In this document: positions 37,120-45,710 of the stretch, piece by piece
Layout of the letters: each line of letters starts with the position of its first letter
How positions within the stretch are numbered: position 1 is the first letter of the stretch
Assembly: GCF_013375555.1 (NCBI RefSeq)
Contig: NZ_JABXWB010000001.1
Coordinates: 1,240,001-1,304,000, forward strand
Reading direction: 5' to 3'
DNA length: 64,000 nt
DNA from: Sphingobium sp. EM0848
GTDB lineage: Bacteria; Pseudomonadota; Alphaproteobacteria; Sphingomonadales; Sphingomonadaceae
Translations under genes and position numbers: made by a program
Notes under the pieces: generated by a model
Seen by the model: only the letters and a program-made list of their open reading frames with translations
Told to the model about the DNA's origin: nothing
Databases searched by the model: none

Positions 37120-37944
37120 TCAAAAGCCTTCCCCGATGCGGCTCCAGCGCGCGGCGGTGATCCAGGTCCAGGGGAGCAGCCAATTGGCGCTGCCATCGGT
37201 CGAGAAGACCGAGATCATCGCCTTGCCGACCAGATTTTCTTCGGGGACAAGGCCAATGCCGCCCCCGTCGACCGCCGGGAAGCGGCTGTCGGCGCTGCGG
37301 TCGCGATTGTCTCCCATCATGAAGAGGTGGCCTTCGGGCACGACCACCGTGTCACGGTCGTCCGCCGCACCATCAGGCACGAGGTCGAGGACATTATAGC
37401 TCTTGCCGCCGGGCAGCGTCTCGCGGAACTGCGGGTAGCGGCACTGCCGGCCGCCGCCGGGCGCGGCTTCCTCGAACTTGGGGCGATAGCATGGGGAGGG
37501 GCTGCCTTCCTTGGCCGCCGCGTCTTCCATATTCGGTGTGACGGGAATGACGAGATCGGCGACCTTCTGCTTCGGGATCGCCTGACCGTTCAGATAGACC
37601 GTGCCCCCGCGCACAGAGATCATGTCGCCGGGCAGGCCGATGACACGTTTGATATAGTCATTCTTCTGGTTCGGCGGCGCCTTGAACACCACCACGTCGC
37701 CACGCTGGGGCGTCGAGGCAAAGACGCGGCCGGGGATCAGCGGGATGCCGAAGGGCAGCGAATAGCGCGAATAACCATAGGGCCATTTCGCCACCAGCAG
37801 ATAATCACCGATCAACAGACGCGGCTGCATCGATTCCGATGGGATGTTGAAGGGCGAAACGATGAAGCTTCGCAAGATGAAGACGAACACCGCCAGCTTT
37901 GCGAGAAACCAGAGGAAATCCCGCGTTTCGGATTTTGCGCTCAT
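37120..37944 (-). CDS. lepB: Signal peptidase I
   Basis: 274-residue membrane serine/lysine protease that removes Sec and Tat signal peptides. One N-terminal membrane segment (about 10-30) precedes the catalytic serine Ser38 in PSESMQP and the general base Lys99 in DYIKRVIGLPGD; MMGDNRDRSADSR is the C-terminal signature. An insert with two cysteines (CYRPKF and RQCRYP) lies in the periplasmic part. The start at 37944 is the ATG directly before the cytosolic lead; the 233 bases upstream hold no gene. Confidence 0.95.
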   Translation of the reverse strand: MSAKSETRDFLWFLAKLAVFVFILRSFIVSPFNIPSESMQPRLLIGDYLLVAKWPYGYSRYSLPFGIPLIPGRVFASTPQRGDVVVFKAPPNQKNDYIKRVIGLPGDMISVRGGTVYLNGQAIPKQKVADLVIPVTPNMEDAAAKEGSPSPCYRPKFEEAAPGGGRQCRYPQFRETLPGGKSYNVLDLVPDGAADDRDTVVVPEGHLFMMGDNRDRSADSRFPAVDGGGIGLVPEENLVGKAMISVFSTDGSANWLLPWTWITAARWSRIGEGF

Positions 37945-38177
37945 GCTTTGATCGTCTTTTCCTTCAATTCGCCCTGAAAACAGGCCGTCGCGGCTTTTGC
38001 GGGTTCGTAAAGCCGCCGTCAAGCGCGCTAGAGACCAACGGGTCATCACCTTATGCTGCCCTGCAACCTGATTTTTGTGCCTGAACGGTGCAATAGCGCA
38101 ACGACTTGGTTAAATAGAGACAAGAATCGACAGGTGCAGCGTCGATATCGATCAACGACGAATGAAGGATATTCCTC

Positions 38178-39683
38178 ATGTCCAGCCCTGCACTGGCAGC
38201 GCTTGCGGCCCTTCCCCAAGCCGATCTCAAATCCATCTTCACCACCGATCCCGACCGGCTGAGCAAATTCACGCTGACGCATGGGCCGATCCGTTTCGAC
38301 TGGTCGAAGACGCATCTGACGGATGCTCTGTTGGACGGGTTCCTGAAGCTGGCTGAGGAAAAGGGCTTTGCCGCGCAGCGGGATGCTCTGTTCGCGGGTG
38401 AAGCCGTCAACAATACAGAGGGCCGCGCAGCCGAGCATCCCGCCGAACGGGGTGAGGGCAATGCCGACAGCGTGGCGCGGGCCAAGATGTTCCATTCCCG
38501 GATGCGCGCGCTGATCGACGCGATCGAGGGTGAAGCGCTGGGGCCGATCCGGCATATCCTGCATATCGGCATCGGCGGGTCGGCATTGGGACCAGACCTG
38601 ATCGTCGATGCTCTGGGCGGCGATGGTGCACGCTATGACGTTGCCATCGTGTCGAATGTCGACGGGACGGCGCTGGAACGGGCGATTTCACGCTTCGACC
38701 CCGAAGCGACGCTGATTGCCGTGGCGTCCAAGACCTTCACCACCACCGAAACCATGTTGAACGCGGCGAGCGCGATCAACTGGATGGTCGAAGCCGGTGT
38801 GGAAGATCCCTATGGCCGGGTGATCGCGCTCACGGCTTCGCCGGAAAGGGCGATTGAATGGGGCGTGGATGAAACGCGTGTGCTGCCCTTTGCCGAGAGC
38901 GTGGGCGGGCGTTATTCGCTCTGGTCTTCGATTGGATTTCCAGCAGCGCTGGCGCTGGGTTGGGATGCGTTCGAAAGCCTGCTCGAAGGGGCTGCGGCGA
39001 TGGACCGGCATTTTCGCCTGTCCGACCCCAAAGCCAATGCGCCGTTGATCGCGGCCTTTATCGATCAATATTATGCACGGGTCATGGGTTGTCAGACGCG
39101 GGCCTTGTTCGCCTATGACGAACGTTTGCGGCTGCTGCCGTCCTATCTCCAGCAGTTGGAGATGGAGAGCAACGGCAAGAGCGTGACCCGCGAAGGAAAG
39201 CCGGTGGATGGGCCGACGGCGGCGATTACCTGGGGCGGTGTGGGCACCGATGCGCAGCATGCGGTATTCCAGTTGCTGCATCAGGGCACGATCCTGACGC
39301 CGGTCGAGTTCATCGCCTCCATCGAGCCCGGCCATGCGCTTGATCCGGCGCATCATCGGGCGCTGTTGGTGAACTGCTTTGCGCAGGGCGCCGCTTTGCT
39401 GCGCGGCAAGGATAATGCGGCCGATCCGGCGCGGGCCTATCCCGGCAATCGGCCTTCGACCACGATCCTGCTCGATGATGTGACGCCGGAGGCTCTGGGC
39501 GCGCTGATCGCTTTTTATGAGCATCGGACCTTTGCCAATGCGGTGCTGATGGGGATCAATCCCTTCGACCAGTTCGGCGTTGAGCTGGGCAAGGAAATCG
39601 CCAGATCCATCGAGGCCGAAGGGCCGAAGGGTTTCGATCCCTCGACCATGGCGCTGATCGATCTGGCGCTCGGCGGCGTATAA
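38178..39683 (+). CDS. pgi: Glucose-6-phosphate isomerase
   Basis: 501-residue sugar isomerase. HILHIGIGGSALGPDLIVDAL, VASKTFTTTETMLNA, VGGRYSLWSSIGFP, QQLEMESNGKS and GGVGTDAQHAVFQLLHQG (with the catalytic region) are conserved Pgi segments; NPFDQFGVELGK is the C-terminal lysine motif. A GAAGGA site lies before ATG 38178. Followed 67 bases later by gor on the same strand. Confidence 0.96.
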   Translation: MSSPALAALAALPQADLKSIFTTDPDRLSKFTLTHGPIRFDWSKTHLTDALLDGFLKLAEEKGFAAQRDALFAGEAVNNTEGRAAEHPAERGEGNADSVARAKMFHSRMRALIDAIEGEALGPIRHILHIGIGGSALGPDLIVDALGGDGARYDVAIVSNVDGTALERAISRFDPEATLIAVASKTFTTTETMLNAASAINWMVEAGVEDPYGRVIALTASPERAIEWGVDETRVLPFAESVGGRYSLWSSIGFPAALALGWDAFESLLEGAAAMDRHFRLSDPKANAPLIAAFIDQYYARVMGCQTRALFAYDERLRLLPSYLQQLEMESNGKSVTREGKPVDGPTAAITWGGVGTDAQHAVFQLLHQGTILTPVEFIASIEPGHALDPAHHRALLVNCFAQGAALLRGKDNAADPARAYPGNRPSTTILLDDVTPEALGALIAFYEHRTFANAVLMGINPFDQFGVELGKEIARSIEAEGPKGFDPSTMALIDLALGGV

Positions 39684-39702
39684 GCGCAAATCTCATTTGT
39701 AA

Positions 39703-39744
39703 CTCCGCTGAGTAGCCTCCATATGCGGGCGCAACTCAGCGGAG
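39703..39744 (+). promoter_or_regulatory. Hairpin covering the gor ribosome-binding site
   Basis: CTCCGCTGAGT (39703-39713) and ACTCAGCGGAG (39734-39744) are exact 11-base inverted repeats around a 20-base loop. The right arm takes in GGAG of the GGAGG ribosome-binding site that lies 5 bases before the gor ATG at 39751. In mRNA this stem would hide the site. It could instead be a DNA operator. Confidence 0.5.
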
Positions 39745-39750
39745 GCAGGA

Positions 39751-41097
39751 ATGAGCGACTACGACTTCGACCTTTTCGTCATCGGTGCGGGATCGGGAGG
39801 CGTGCGTGCTTCGCGCGTCGCGGCGGCTCACGGCGCCAGGGTCGCGGTGGCGGAGGAATATCGTGTCGGAGGCACCTGCGTCATTCGCGGCTGCGTGCCC
39901 AAGAAGCTGCTGATCTACGGCGCGCATTTTGCTGAGGATCTGAAAGACGCGCGCCGCTTTGGCTGGAATGTCCCGGACTGCGATTTCGAATGGACGACGC
40001 TGCGCGACAATGTGCTGGCTGATGTCGACCGGCTGGAGGGCCTCTACAAGAACACGCTCGATAGCCATAAGGTCGAACTGATCCCCGAGCGCGCGACGAT
40101 CACCGGGCCGCATAGCGTGAAGCTCGCCAGCGGGCGGGACGTCAGCGCGAAATATATCCTGGTCGCGACCGGGGCCTGGCCGGTGATCCCGGACGTTGAG
40201 GGTGCCGAGCATGGCGTGACCTCCAATGAGGTGTTCCATCTGGAGGAATGTCCCAAGCGGATCGTCATCGTTGGCGGCGGCTATATCGCCAATGAATTTG
40301 CGGGAATCTTCCACCAGTTCGGCAGCCATGTGACGATCGTGAACCGGTCGGGCACCCTGCTGCGCGGCTATGATGAGAGCATTCGCGACCGGCTGCTTCA
40401 GATTTCGACGATGAAGGGCATCAATTTCCGCTTCAACGCCGAGATGGAGAAGATCGAGAAGAACGAGGACGGAACGTTTTGCGTGCGCTTCAAAAATGGC
40501 GATCCTGTGGCCTGCGACCTGCTGGTGTTCGCGACCGGGCGGCAGCCGCATGTCGACGGGCTGGGGCTGGAGAATGCCGGGGTCGAGCTGAACGAGAAGG
40601 GCGCGATCAAGGTCGATGACTATAGCCGTACGAATGTCGAGAGCATCTATGCCGTGGGCGACGTCACCGATCGTCTGCAACTGACGCCGGTGGCGATCCG
40701 GGAGGGGCACGCCTTTGCGGACACCGTGTTTGGCGATAATCCGCGGACGGTGGATTACAACTGCGTGCCTTCCGCCGTGTTCAGCCATCCGCCCTTGGCT
40801 GGCGTGGGCATGACCGAGGCGCAGGCCAAGAACAAGCTCGGGACGGTGAAGGTCTATACTTCCGACTTCCGGCCGATGAAGAATGTGCTGGCCGGGCGTG
40901 ACGAGCGGGCGCTTTACAAGATGGTGGTGGATGCGACGACCAATCGCGTGGTCGGGCTGCACATGATCGGGCCGGACGCGCCGGAAATCCTTCAGGCCGC
41001 AGCCATTGCGGTGAAGGCTGGCCTCACCAAGCCGGAATTTGATGATACCGTGGCCCTGCACCCCAGCATGGCCGAGGAACTGGTACTGCTGAAATAA
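39751..41097 (+). CDS. gor: Glutathione-disulfide reductase
   Basis: 448-residue FAD/NADPH enzyme that reduces glutathione disulfide. FAD motif VIGAGSGGVRASRVAA at the N-terminus, redox-active disulfide Cys43/Cys48 in GGTCVIRGCVPKKL, NADPH-binding GGGYIANEFAG, and the partner histidine in VALHPSMAEE near the C-terminus. The CVIRGCVPKK form matches the alphaproteobacterial/plant glutathione reductases. See the hairpin on its ribosome-binding site. Confidence 0.93.
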   Translation: MSDYDFDLFVIGAGSGGVRASRVAAAHGARVAVAEEYRVGGTCVIRGCVPKKLLIYGAHFAEDLKDARRFGWNVPDCDFEWTTLRDNVLADVDRLEGLYKNTLDSHKVELIPERATITGPHSVKLASGRDVSAKYILVATGAWPVIPDVEGAEHGVTSNEVFHLEECPKRIVIVGGGYIANEFAGIFHQFGSHVTIVNRSGTLLRGYDESIRDRLLQISTMKGINFRFNAEMEKIEKNEDGTFCVRFKNGDPVACDLLVFATGRQPHVDGLGLENAGVELNEKGAIKVDDYSRTNVESIYAVGDVTDRLQLTPVAIREGHAFADTVFGDNPRTVDYNCVPSAVFSHPPLAGVGMTEAQAKNKLGTVKVYTSDFRPMKNVLAGRDERALYKMVVDATTNRVVGLHMIGPDAPEILQAAAIAVKAGLTKPEFDDTVALHPSMAEELVLLK

Positions 41098-41116
41098 GGA
41101 TCGAGGGGCGGGGGCG

Positions 41117-41821
41117 CTATTTCGTCTCTGCCGCGAAGGTAAGGACGAGGGCGTCGCGCCACGCGGGTTGCGCGGCGTCGACCGCGTGGATTTCCGTGAC
41201 GCCGTGCATGATGCGACGGTCATCGATCAGCACGGCGTCACCGGGCCGGGCGAGGGTGAATTCGCCCAGTTCCCGCCCTTCCGGCGTGCCGATCCGGGTG
41301 GTGCCTTCCCGGATATTGCAGCGCTCGATCAGCATGACGAAGACCCAATCCACGCCGTCGCGATGCATGCCTTCGGGCGTGGGGCTGCCCGTTTCGCCGA
41401 TACGTGCCTCGATACGGAACTGGTGGAGTTCGACATGCTGCCGCCCGGCCAGGGGGAAGCTGCGGGCGCAAAAGGCGAAGATCGACTGCATCACGGCGTT
41501 GTCGATCGTCGACTGTGCGACGGGATCGAACCAGCGCTGCACGTCGCCGTTCAGGGGGTTATAATCGCGGCTCTGGAAATGCGGCTGGTGCGGTTTGCGC
41601 GCGAAATTTCCGTTCTCGCTTGAAAAGGTTGCGTGACGGCGCCGGCGATAGCGGCCTCCGTCAGCCATATAGAGGTCCGTCCCAAGGGCGTCCCAGCTTC
41701 GCGCAAATGCGCTCCAATCGGCGGCTTCAATCCCAAGCTGGTCCAACAGGCCGGGGCCGGGCAGGCGGACATAGCCTGCCTGCTCCAATTCTTGCTGGAG
41801 GGTAATGGCGATATCGATCAT
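41117..41821 (-). CDS. 2OG-Fe(II) dioxygenase family protein
   Basis: 234 residues, of the family that includes L-isoleucine 4-hydroxylase. The iron ligands are visible as His153 and Asp155 in GMHRDGVDWV and His206 in RIMHGVTE. RRRRHATF and QFRIEA are family segments. The substrate is likely a free amino acid, but this is inferred from the family only. It ends 19 bases from the convergent gor stop. Confidence 0.8.
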   Translation of the reverse strand: MIDIAITLQQELEQAGYVRLPGPGLLDQLGIEAADWSAFARSWDALGTDLYMADGGRYRRRRHATFSSENGNFARKPHQPHFQSRDYNPLNGDVQRWFDPVAQSTIDNAVMQSIFAFCARSFPLAGRQHVELHQFRIEARIGETGSPTPEGMHRDGVDWVFVMLIERCNIREGTTRIGTPEGRELGEFTLARPGDAVLIDDRRIMHGVTEIHAVDAAQPAWRDALVLTFAAETK

Positions 41822-41895
41822 CCGTCTTTCCTATCGGGAGAGACAAACGAGCGACAGGGCCAGTTTTTGCAAGCCGGATTGCGGCCGCGCGTCGC

Positions 41896-43311
41896 CTAGC
41901 CGATCCAGTAAGGCACGATCTGGCGATTGTCGGGATCGACATGGATCGGCCGGTCGGCGGGCGGAAAGGCGCGCTGGTCGCAGCTTTGACGCGGGCAGAG
42001 GCGGCAGGTGATGCCGATGGGCGTCGCCGCCCCTTCCACTTCCAGTTGCAGGCCGTCGGCATAGACGAAGTTCGCCGCATGCGCGATTTCGCAACCCAGC
42101 ACCACGGCGAAGCGGCGCGGGGTGCGACTGTAGCTCCCGGAGGGTTTGACCAACCCCTTGGCCATGGAGACATAGCGCACGCCGTCCGGCGTTTCGCCAA
42201 GCTGGACGTTGATCCGGTCGGGGACGGCGACCGCTTCATGCACGTTCCACAGGGGACAGGCACCACCGAAGCGCGCAAATTGCAGGCGGGTGGCACTGTG
42301 GCGCTTGGTGATATTACCGGCCATGTCGACACGGCAGAAGAAGAAGGGAATGCCGCGCAAGCCGGGCCGTTGAAGCGTCGAGAGGCGATGGCAGGCCTGT
42401 TCGAAGCTGACGCCGAAGCGGCGTGCCAGCCTGTCGATATCGTGGCGAACTTCGCGGGCAGCCTCCCTGAACGGGGCATAGGGCATCAGCAGCGCGCCCG
42501 CCGCATAGTTGCCAAGACCGATGGCAAGCAGCCGGTCCGCGCCCATGACGGGCAGGCCGGCCTTGCTCACCACGTCCGCGATCACCGCTTGCCCCTCCAG
42601 CATCATGAGTTGATGGGCGAGCATGAATTTGCGGCTTTCGGTGGGCAGGGCCGCGTTCACGAACAGCCGCCTTTCGCTGCTGGTGTAAGAGCGGAGCGCG
42701 AAGTCCGGGGTTTCCGCGATCAATGTTTCGATGCCATGGCGCCGCGCCAGCGCTTCGACCAGCATGCCTTCGTCGAGCGACTGCCCAGCGGTGAAGCTCG
42801 CCGCCATATCCTCCGCCAGGCAATCGAGCGGATGGACGTAATTGCCGGCTTCATGGAACCAGTCGCGGGCCGCTTCCCAGGGCAGGCGGGCCTGAACCGC
42901 ATGATCGTTGGCAATCGCCTCCTCGATCATGTTGATCCGCTCATTGGCACGCATATGGGCGTTGTAAAGGTCGACATAGCGCGCCGCGAATTCGGGGAAT
43001 TGCAAATGCAGCTTTTCGATCCGTTCCGGCTCCATCGGTGCGCCGGGGAGTTCCGGATGGGCAAGCGCGAAGGTGAACGCGCCCAGCAGCTGCTCTTCCT
43101 CACGGCTGTCGAAACTGGCCCAGTCAGTGGGAAAGGCGCTGGCAAGCGCGGCCTTCACCTTGGCGGTAAGGGGGCGATCGTCATTCTCAAGCTGGCTGAG
43201 ATAGGATACGGATATGCCCAACGCCTGTGCCATGGTTGCCTGGTCCATGCGATGGTCCAGGCGAAGTTGACGCAGGCGCGGACCTGCGAAGATTCGATTG
43301 CCACGAGCCAT
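41896..43311 (-). CDS. ScfR/PccR-type short-chain fatty acyl-CoA regulator
   Basis: A 471-residue transcription factor. The N-terminal XRE helix-turn-helix (RLDHRMDQATMAQALGIS; SYLSQLENDDRPL, about residues 17-50) precedes an IrrE/ImmA-like domain and a C-terminal acyl-CoA regulator domain with cysteines (GGACPLW, LGCEIAHA, CRLCPRQSCDQR). This layout is that of PccR, which controls propionyl-CoA carboxylase in Rhodobacter. It is divergent from pccB, and TTTGCAAA repeats lie between them, so it probably controls the 43434-50951 cluster and itself. Confidence 0.9.
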   Translation of the reverse strand: MARGNRIFAGPRLRQLRLDHRMDQATMAQALGISVSYLSQLENDDRPLTAKVKAALASAFPTDWASFDSREEEQLLGAFTFALAHPELPGAPMEPERIEKLHLQFPEFAARYVDLYNAHMRANERINMIEEAIANDHAVQARLPWEAARDWFHEAGNYVHPLDCLAEDMAASFTAGQSLDEGMLVEALARRHGIETLIAETPDFALRSYTSSERRLFVNAALPTESRKFMLAHQLMMLEGQAVIADVVSKAGLPVMGADRLLAIGLGNYAAGALLMPYAPFREAAREVRHDIDRLARRFGVSFEQACHRLSTLQRPGLRGIPFFFCRVDMAGNITKRHSATRLQFARFGGACPLWNVHEAVAVPDRINVQLGETPDGVRYVSMAKGLVKPSGSYSRTPRRFAVVLGCEIAHAANFVYADGLQLEVEGAATPIGITCRLCPRQSCDQRAFPPADRPIHVDPDNRQIVPYWIG

Positions 43312-43324
43312 GCTTTGTCCTTAA

Positions 43325-43370
43325 TTTGCAAAATCGCGATTTGCAAATTGGCAAAATTGCATTTGCGAAA
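43325..43370. promoter_or_regulatory. TTTGCAAA operator array between the ScfR regulator and pccB
   Basis: Two exact TTTGCAAA palindromes (43325-43332 and 43340-43347, 7 bases apart) are followed by the close variants TTGGCAAA (43348-43355) and TTTGCGAA (43362-43369). I recall TTTGCAAA pairs as the reported site of R. sphaeroides PccR. The array lies 14 bases from the regulator start and 64 bases from pccB, well placed to act on both. Confidence 0.7.
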
Positions 43371-43433
43371 ATGGGGAAAGATTGAAAAGGGGCAGGCATA
43401 GACGCCCGCGACAAGCCGGAGAGAAAAGCTGAT

Positions 43434-44966
43434 ATGTCGAAGCTCGCGATTATCGAACAGCTGGAAGCCAAGCGCGAAGCCGCGCGTCTGGGCGGCGGCC
43501 AACGCCGCATTGACGGTCAGCATGCCAAGGGCAAGTTGACGGCCCGCGAACGGCTAGAAGTGCTGCTGGACGAAGGCAGCTTCGAAGAACTGGACATGTA
43601 TGTCGAGCATAATTGCATCGACTTCGGCATGGACGAACAACATATTCCGGGCGACGGCGTCGTCACCGGATCGGGCACGATCAACGGCCGCCTCGTCTAC
43701 GTCTTTTCGCAGGACTTCACCGTTTATGGCGGCGCGGTGTCGGAACGGCACGCGATGAAGATCTGCAAGATCATGGACATCGCCATGAAGGGCGGCGCGC
43801 CGGTAATCGGCCTTAACGATTCGGGTGGCGCCCGCATTCAGGAAGGCGTGGCTTCGCTCGCCGGCTATGCGGAAATCTTCCAGCGCAACGTGCTGGCTTC
43901 GGGCGTGGTGCCGCAGATCAGCGTGATCATGGGCCCCTGCGCGGGCGGCGCGGTTTACTCGCCCGCCATGACCGACTTCATCTTCATGGTGAAAGATTCC
44001 AGCTTCATGTTCGTGACCGGCCCGGACGTGGTGAAGACCGTCACCAACGAGGTCGTGACGCAGGAGGAATTGGGCGGCGCGGTAACGCACACCACCAAGT
44101 CCGGCGTGGCCGACGTGGCGTTCGAAAATGATATCGAGGCATTGCTGGCGGTGCGCGATTTCGTCGACTTCCTGCCCGCATCCAACAAGGAGCCGGTGCC
44201 CGAGCGCCCAAGCGCCGATCCGTGGGATCGGATGGAGGAAAGCCTGGACACGCTGATCCCGGCCAATGCGAACCAGCCCTATGACATGCATGAGCTGATC
44301 CGCAAGGTTGTGGATGAGGGTGACTTCTTCGAAGTGCAGCCGGCCCATGCGGGCAACATCATTTGCGGCTTCGGCCGGGTCGAGGGCAAGACCGTCGGCA
44401 TCATCGCCAACCAGCCCATGGTGTTGGCAGGCGTTCTCGACATCAACTCGTCCAAGAAGGCCGGCCGTTTTGTCCGCTTCTGCGATGCGTTCGAAATCCC
44501 GCTCGTCACTTTCGTCGACGTGCCGGGCTTCCTGCCGGGGACGGCTCAGGAGCATTCGGGCATCATCAAGCATGGCGCCAAGCTGCTGTTCGCCTATGCC
44601 GAAGCGACCGTGCCGAAGATCACCGTCATCACCCGCAAGGCCTATGGCGGCGCCTATGACGTTATGTCGTCCAAGCATCTGCGCGGCGACCTCAACTATG
44701 CCTGGCCGACCGCCGAAATCGCGGTGATGGGCGCCAAGGGCGCGGTAGAGATCATCTTCCGCGGCAAGACGCCCGAAGAGATTGCGGAAAAGACCAAGGA
44801 ATATGAAGACCGCTTCGCCAACCCCTTCGTGGCGGCGAGCAAGGGCTTCATCGACGAGGTGATCCAGCCGCACTCGACCCGCAAGCGGATCGCTCTGGGC
44901 CTGCGCAAGCTGCGCAACAAGAGCCTCGAAAATCCGTGGAAGAAGCACGACAATATTCCGTTGTGA
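43434..44966 (+). CDS. pccB: Propionyl-CoA carboxylase, carboxyltransferase (beta) subunit
   Basis: 510 residues. Moves carboxyl from biotin on PccA to propionyl-CoA, giving (S)-methylmalonyl-CoA. Crotonase-like double domain with [54 protein letters not shown] and the second-domain [19 protein letters not shown]. The length and the FPG-type motifs fit propionyl- rather than acetyl-CoA carboxylase. First gene of the methylmalonyl-CoA cluster and divergent from its likely regulator. Confidence 0.95.
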   Translation: MSKLAIIEQLEAKREAARLGGGQRRIDGQHAKGKLTARERLEVLLDEGSFEELDMYVEHNCIDFGMDEQHIPGDGVVTGSGTINGRLVYVFSQDFTVYGGAVSERHAMKICKIMDIAMKGGAPVIGLNDSGGARIQEGVASLAGYAEIFQRNVLASGVVPQISVIMGPCAGGAVYSPAMTDFIFMVKDSSFMFVTGPDVVKTVTNEVVTQEELGGAVTHTTKSGVADVAFENDIEALLAVRDFVDFLPASNKEPVPERPSADPWDRMEESLDTLIPANANQPYDMHELIRKVVDEGDFFEVQPAHAGNIICGFGRVEGKTVGIIANQPMVLAGVLDINSSKKAGRFVRFCDAFEIPLVTFVDVPGFLPGTAQEHSGIIKHGAKLLFAYAEATVPKITVITRKAYGGAYDVMSSKHLRGDLNYAWPTAEIAVMGAKGAVEIIFRGKTPEEIAEKTKEYEDRFANPFVAASKGFIDEVIQPHSTRKRIALGLRKLRNKSLENPWKKHDNIPL

Positions 44967-45184
44967 ACATGGTCAAGCACATCATCTTCTTGGCGTTGGC
45001 AGGACTTTTCCTCTGGCAGGCTATCCGCGCTATTAGGAGAGGGATGCTTGCGCCCAACATGGAACCTACAAGATTTCATCGACCTAAGCAGTTCTGGGTG
45101 ATTATCACCATGCAAACTGCCTTGGCGATTGGGTTAATATATTATCATTTGCCGCCTTTGATTGGCGCAGGAGGTGCGATGTGA
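44963..45184 (+). CDS. Small two-helix membrane protein within the pcc operon
   Basis: 73 residues from GTG 44963, which overlaps the pccB stop by 4 bases; ATG 44969 is an alternative. Two hydrophobic helices (about 4-22 and 45-65) flank a basic loop (AIRRGM..TRFHRPK). The 3' end overlaps the epimerase start (ATGTGA), so it is fully embedded in the operon. Its DNA is clearly AT-richer than its neighbours and uses rare codons (ATA, TTA, TAT in GLIYYH). I do not recognise the family; a link to propionate use is only positional. Confidence 0.65.
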   Translation: MNMVKHIIFLALAGLFLWQAIRAIRRGMLAPNMEPTRFHRPKQFWVIITMQTALAIGLIYYHLPPLIGAGGAM

Positions 45185-45618
45185 AACTCGGCCGTCTCAA
45201 TCATATCGGCGTCGCGACGCCTTCGCTGGAAGCCAGCATCGCTTATTATCGCGATGTCATGGGCGCGACGATCACGCACCAGCCTTTCGACCTGCCCGCG
45301 CAGGGCGTGAAGGTGTGCTTCGTCGACACGCCGGGCGAGAACGGCACCAACGGCACGCAGATCGAGTTGATCGAGCCTTTGGGTGAGAACAGCCCTATCC
45401 ACGGCTTCATCGCCAAGAACCCGGCGGGCGGGCAGCATCATATGTGCTATGAAGTGCCCGACATTCACGAAGCCAAGACATGGTTCGAAGGGTTGGGCAA
45501 GAAGGTGCTCGGCGAGCCGCGTATCGGAGCGCATGGCACGCTGATTTTCTTCGTTCACCCCAAGGACATGAACGGGGTGCTGACGGAGATCATGGAAACG
45601 CCGAAAGAGGCGCATTAA
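45181..45618 (+). CDS. mce: Methylmalonyl-CoA epimerase
   Basis: 145-residue glyoxalase-fold protein that converts (S)- to (R)-methylmalonyl-CoA. LNHIGVATPSLEASIAYYRD gives the first metal histidine; GGQHHMCYEV and the late glutamate in GVLTEIME complete the site. GTG start at 45181. It lies between pccB and the mutase, as its role predicts. Confidence 0.93.
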   Translation: MKLGRLNHIGVATPSLEASIAYYRDVMGATITHQPFDLPAQGVKVCFVDTPGENGTNGTQIELIEPLGENSPIHGFIAKNPAGGQHHMCYEVPDIHEAKTWFEGLGKKVLGEPRIGAHGTLIFFVHPKDMNGVLTEIMETPKEAH

Positions 45619-45710
45619 ACCCACCGTCATTCGTGTCGAACGACATCGAGACGCGAATAGCGTAACCACATCGTCTCACCGCTTGACGCGAGACGAACGG
45701 AGAGTGTGAA

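Noticed and set aside
38046..38564. 172-codon minus-strand frame between lepB and pgi
   Set aside because: It mostly overlaps the pgi coding region, has no recognisable motif and no ribosome-binding site.
45619..45710. Possible cobalamin riboswitch before the mutase gene
   Set aside because: Only 92 bases are available and no B12-box-like sequence is seen; there is just a short CGTCTC/GAGACG stem.
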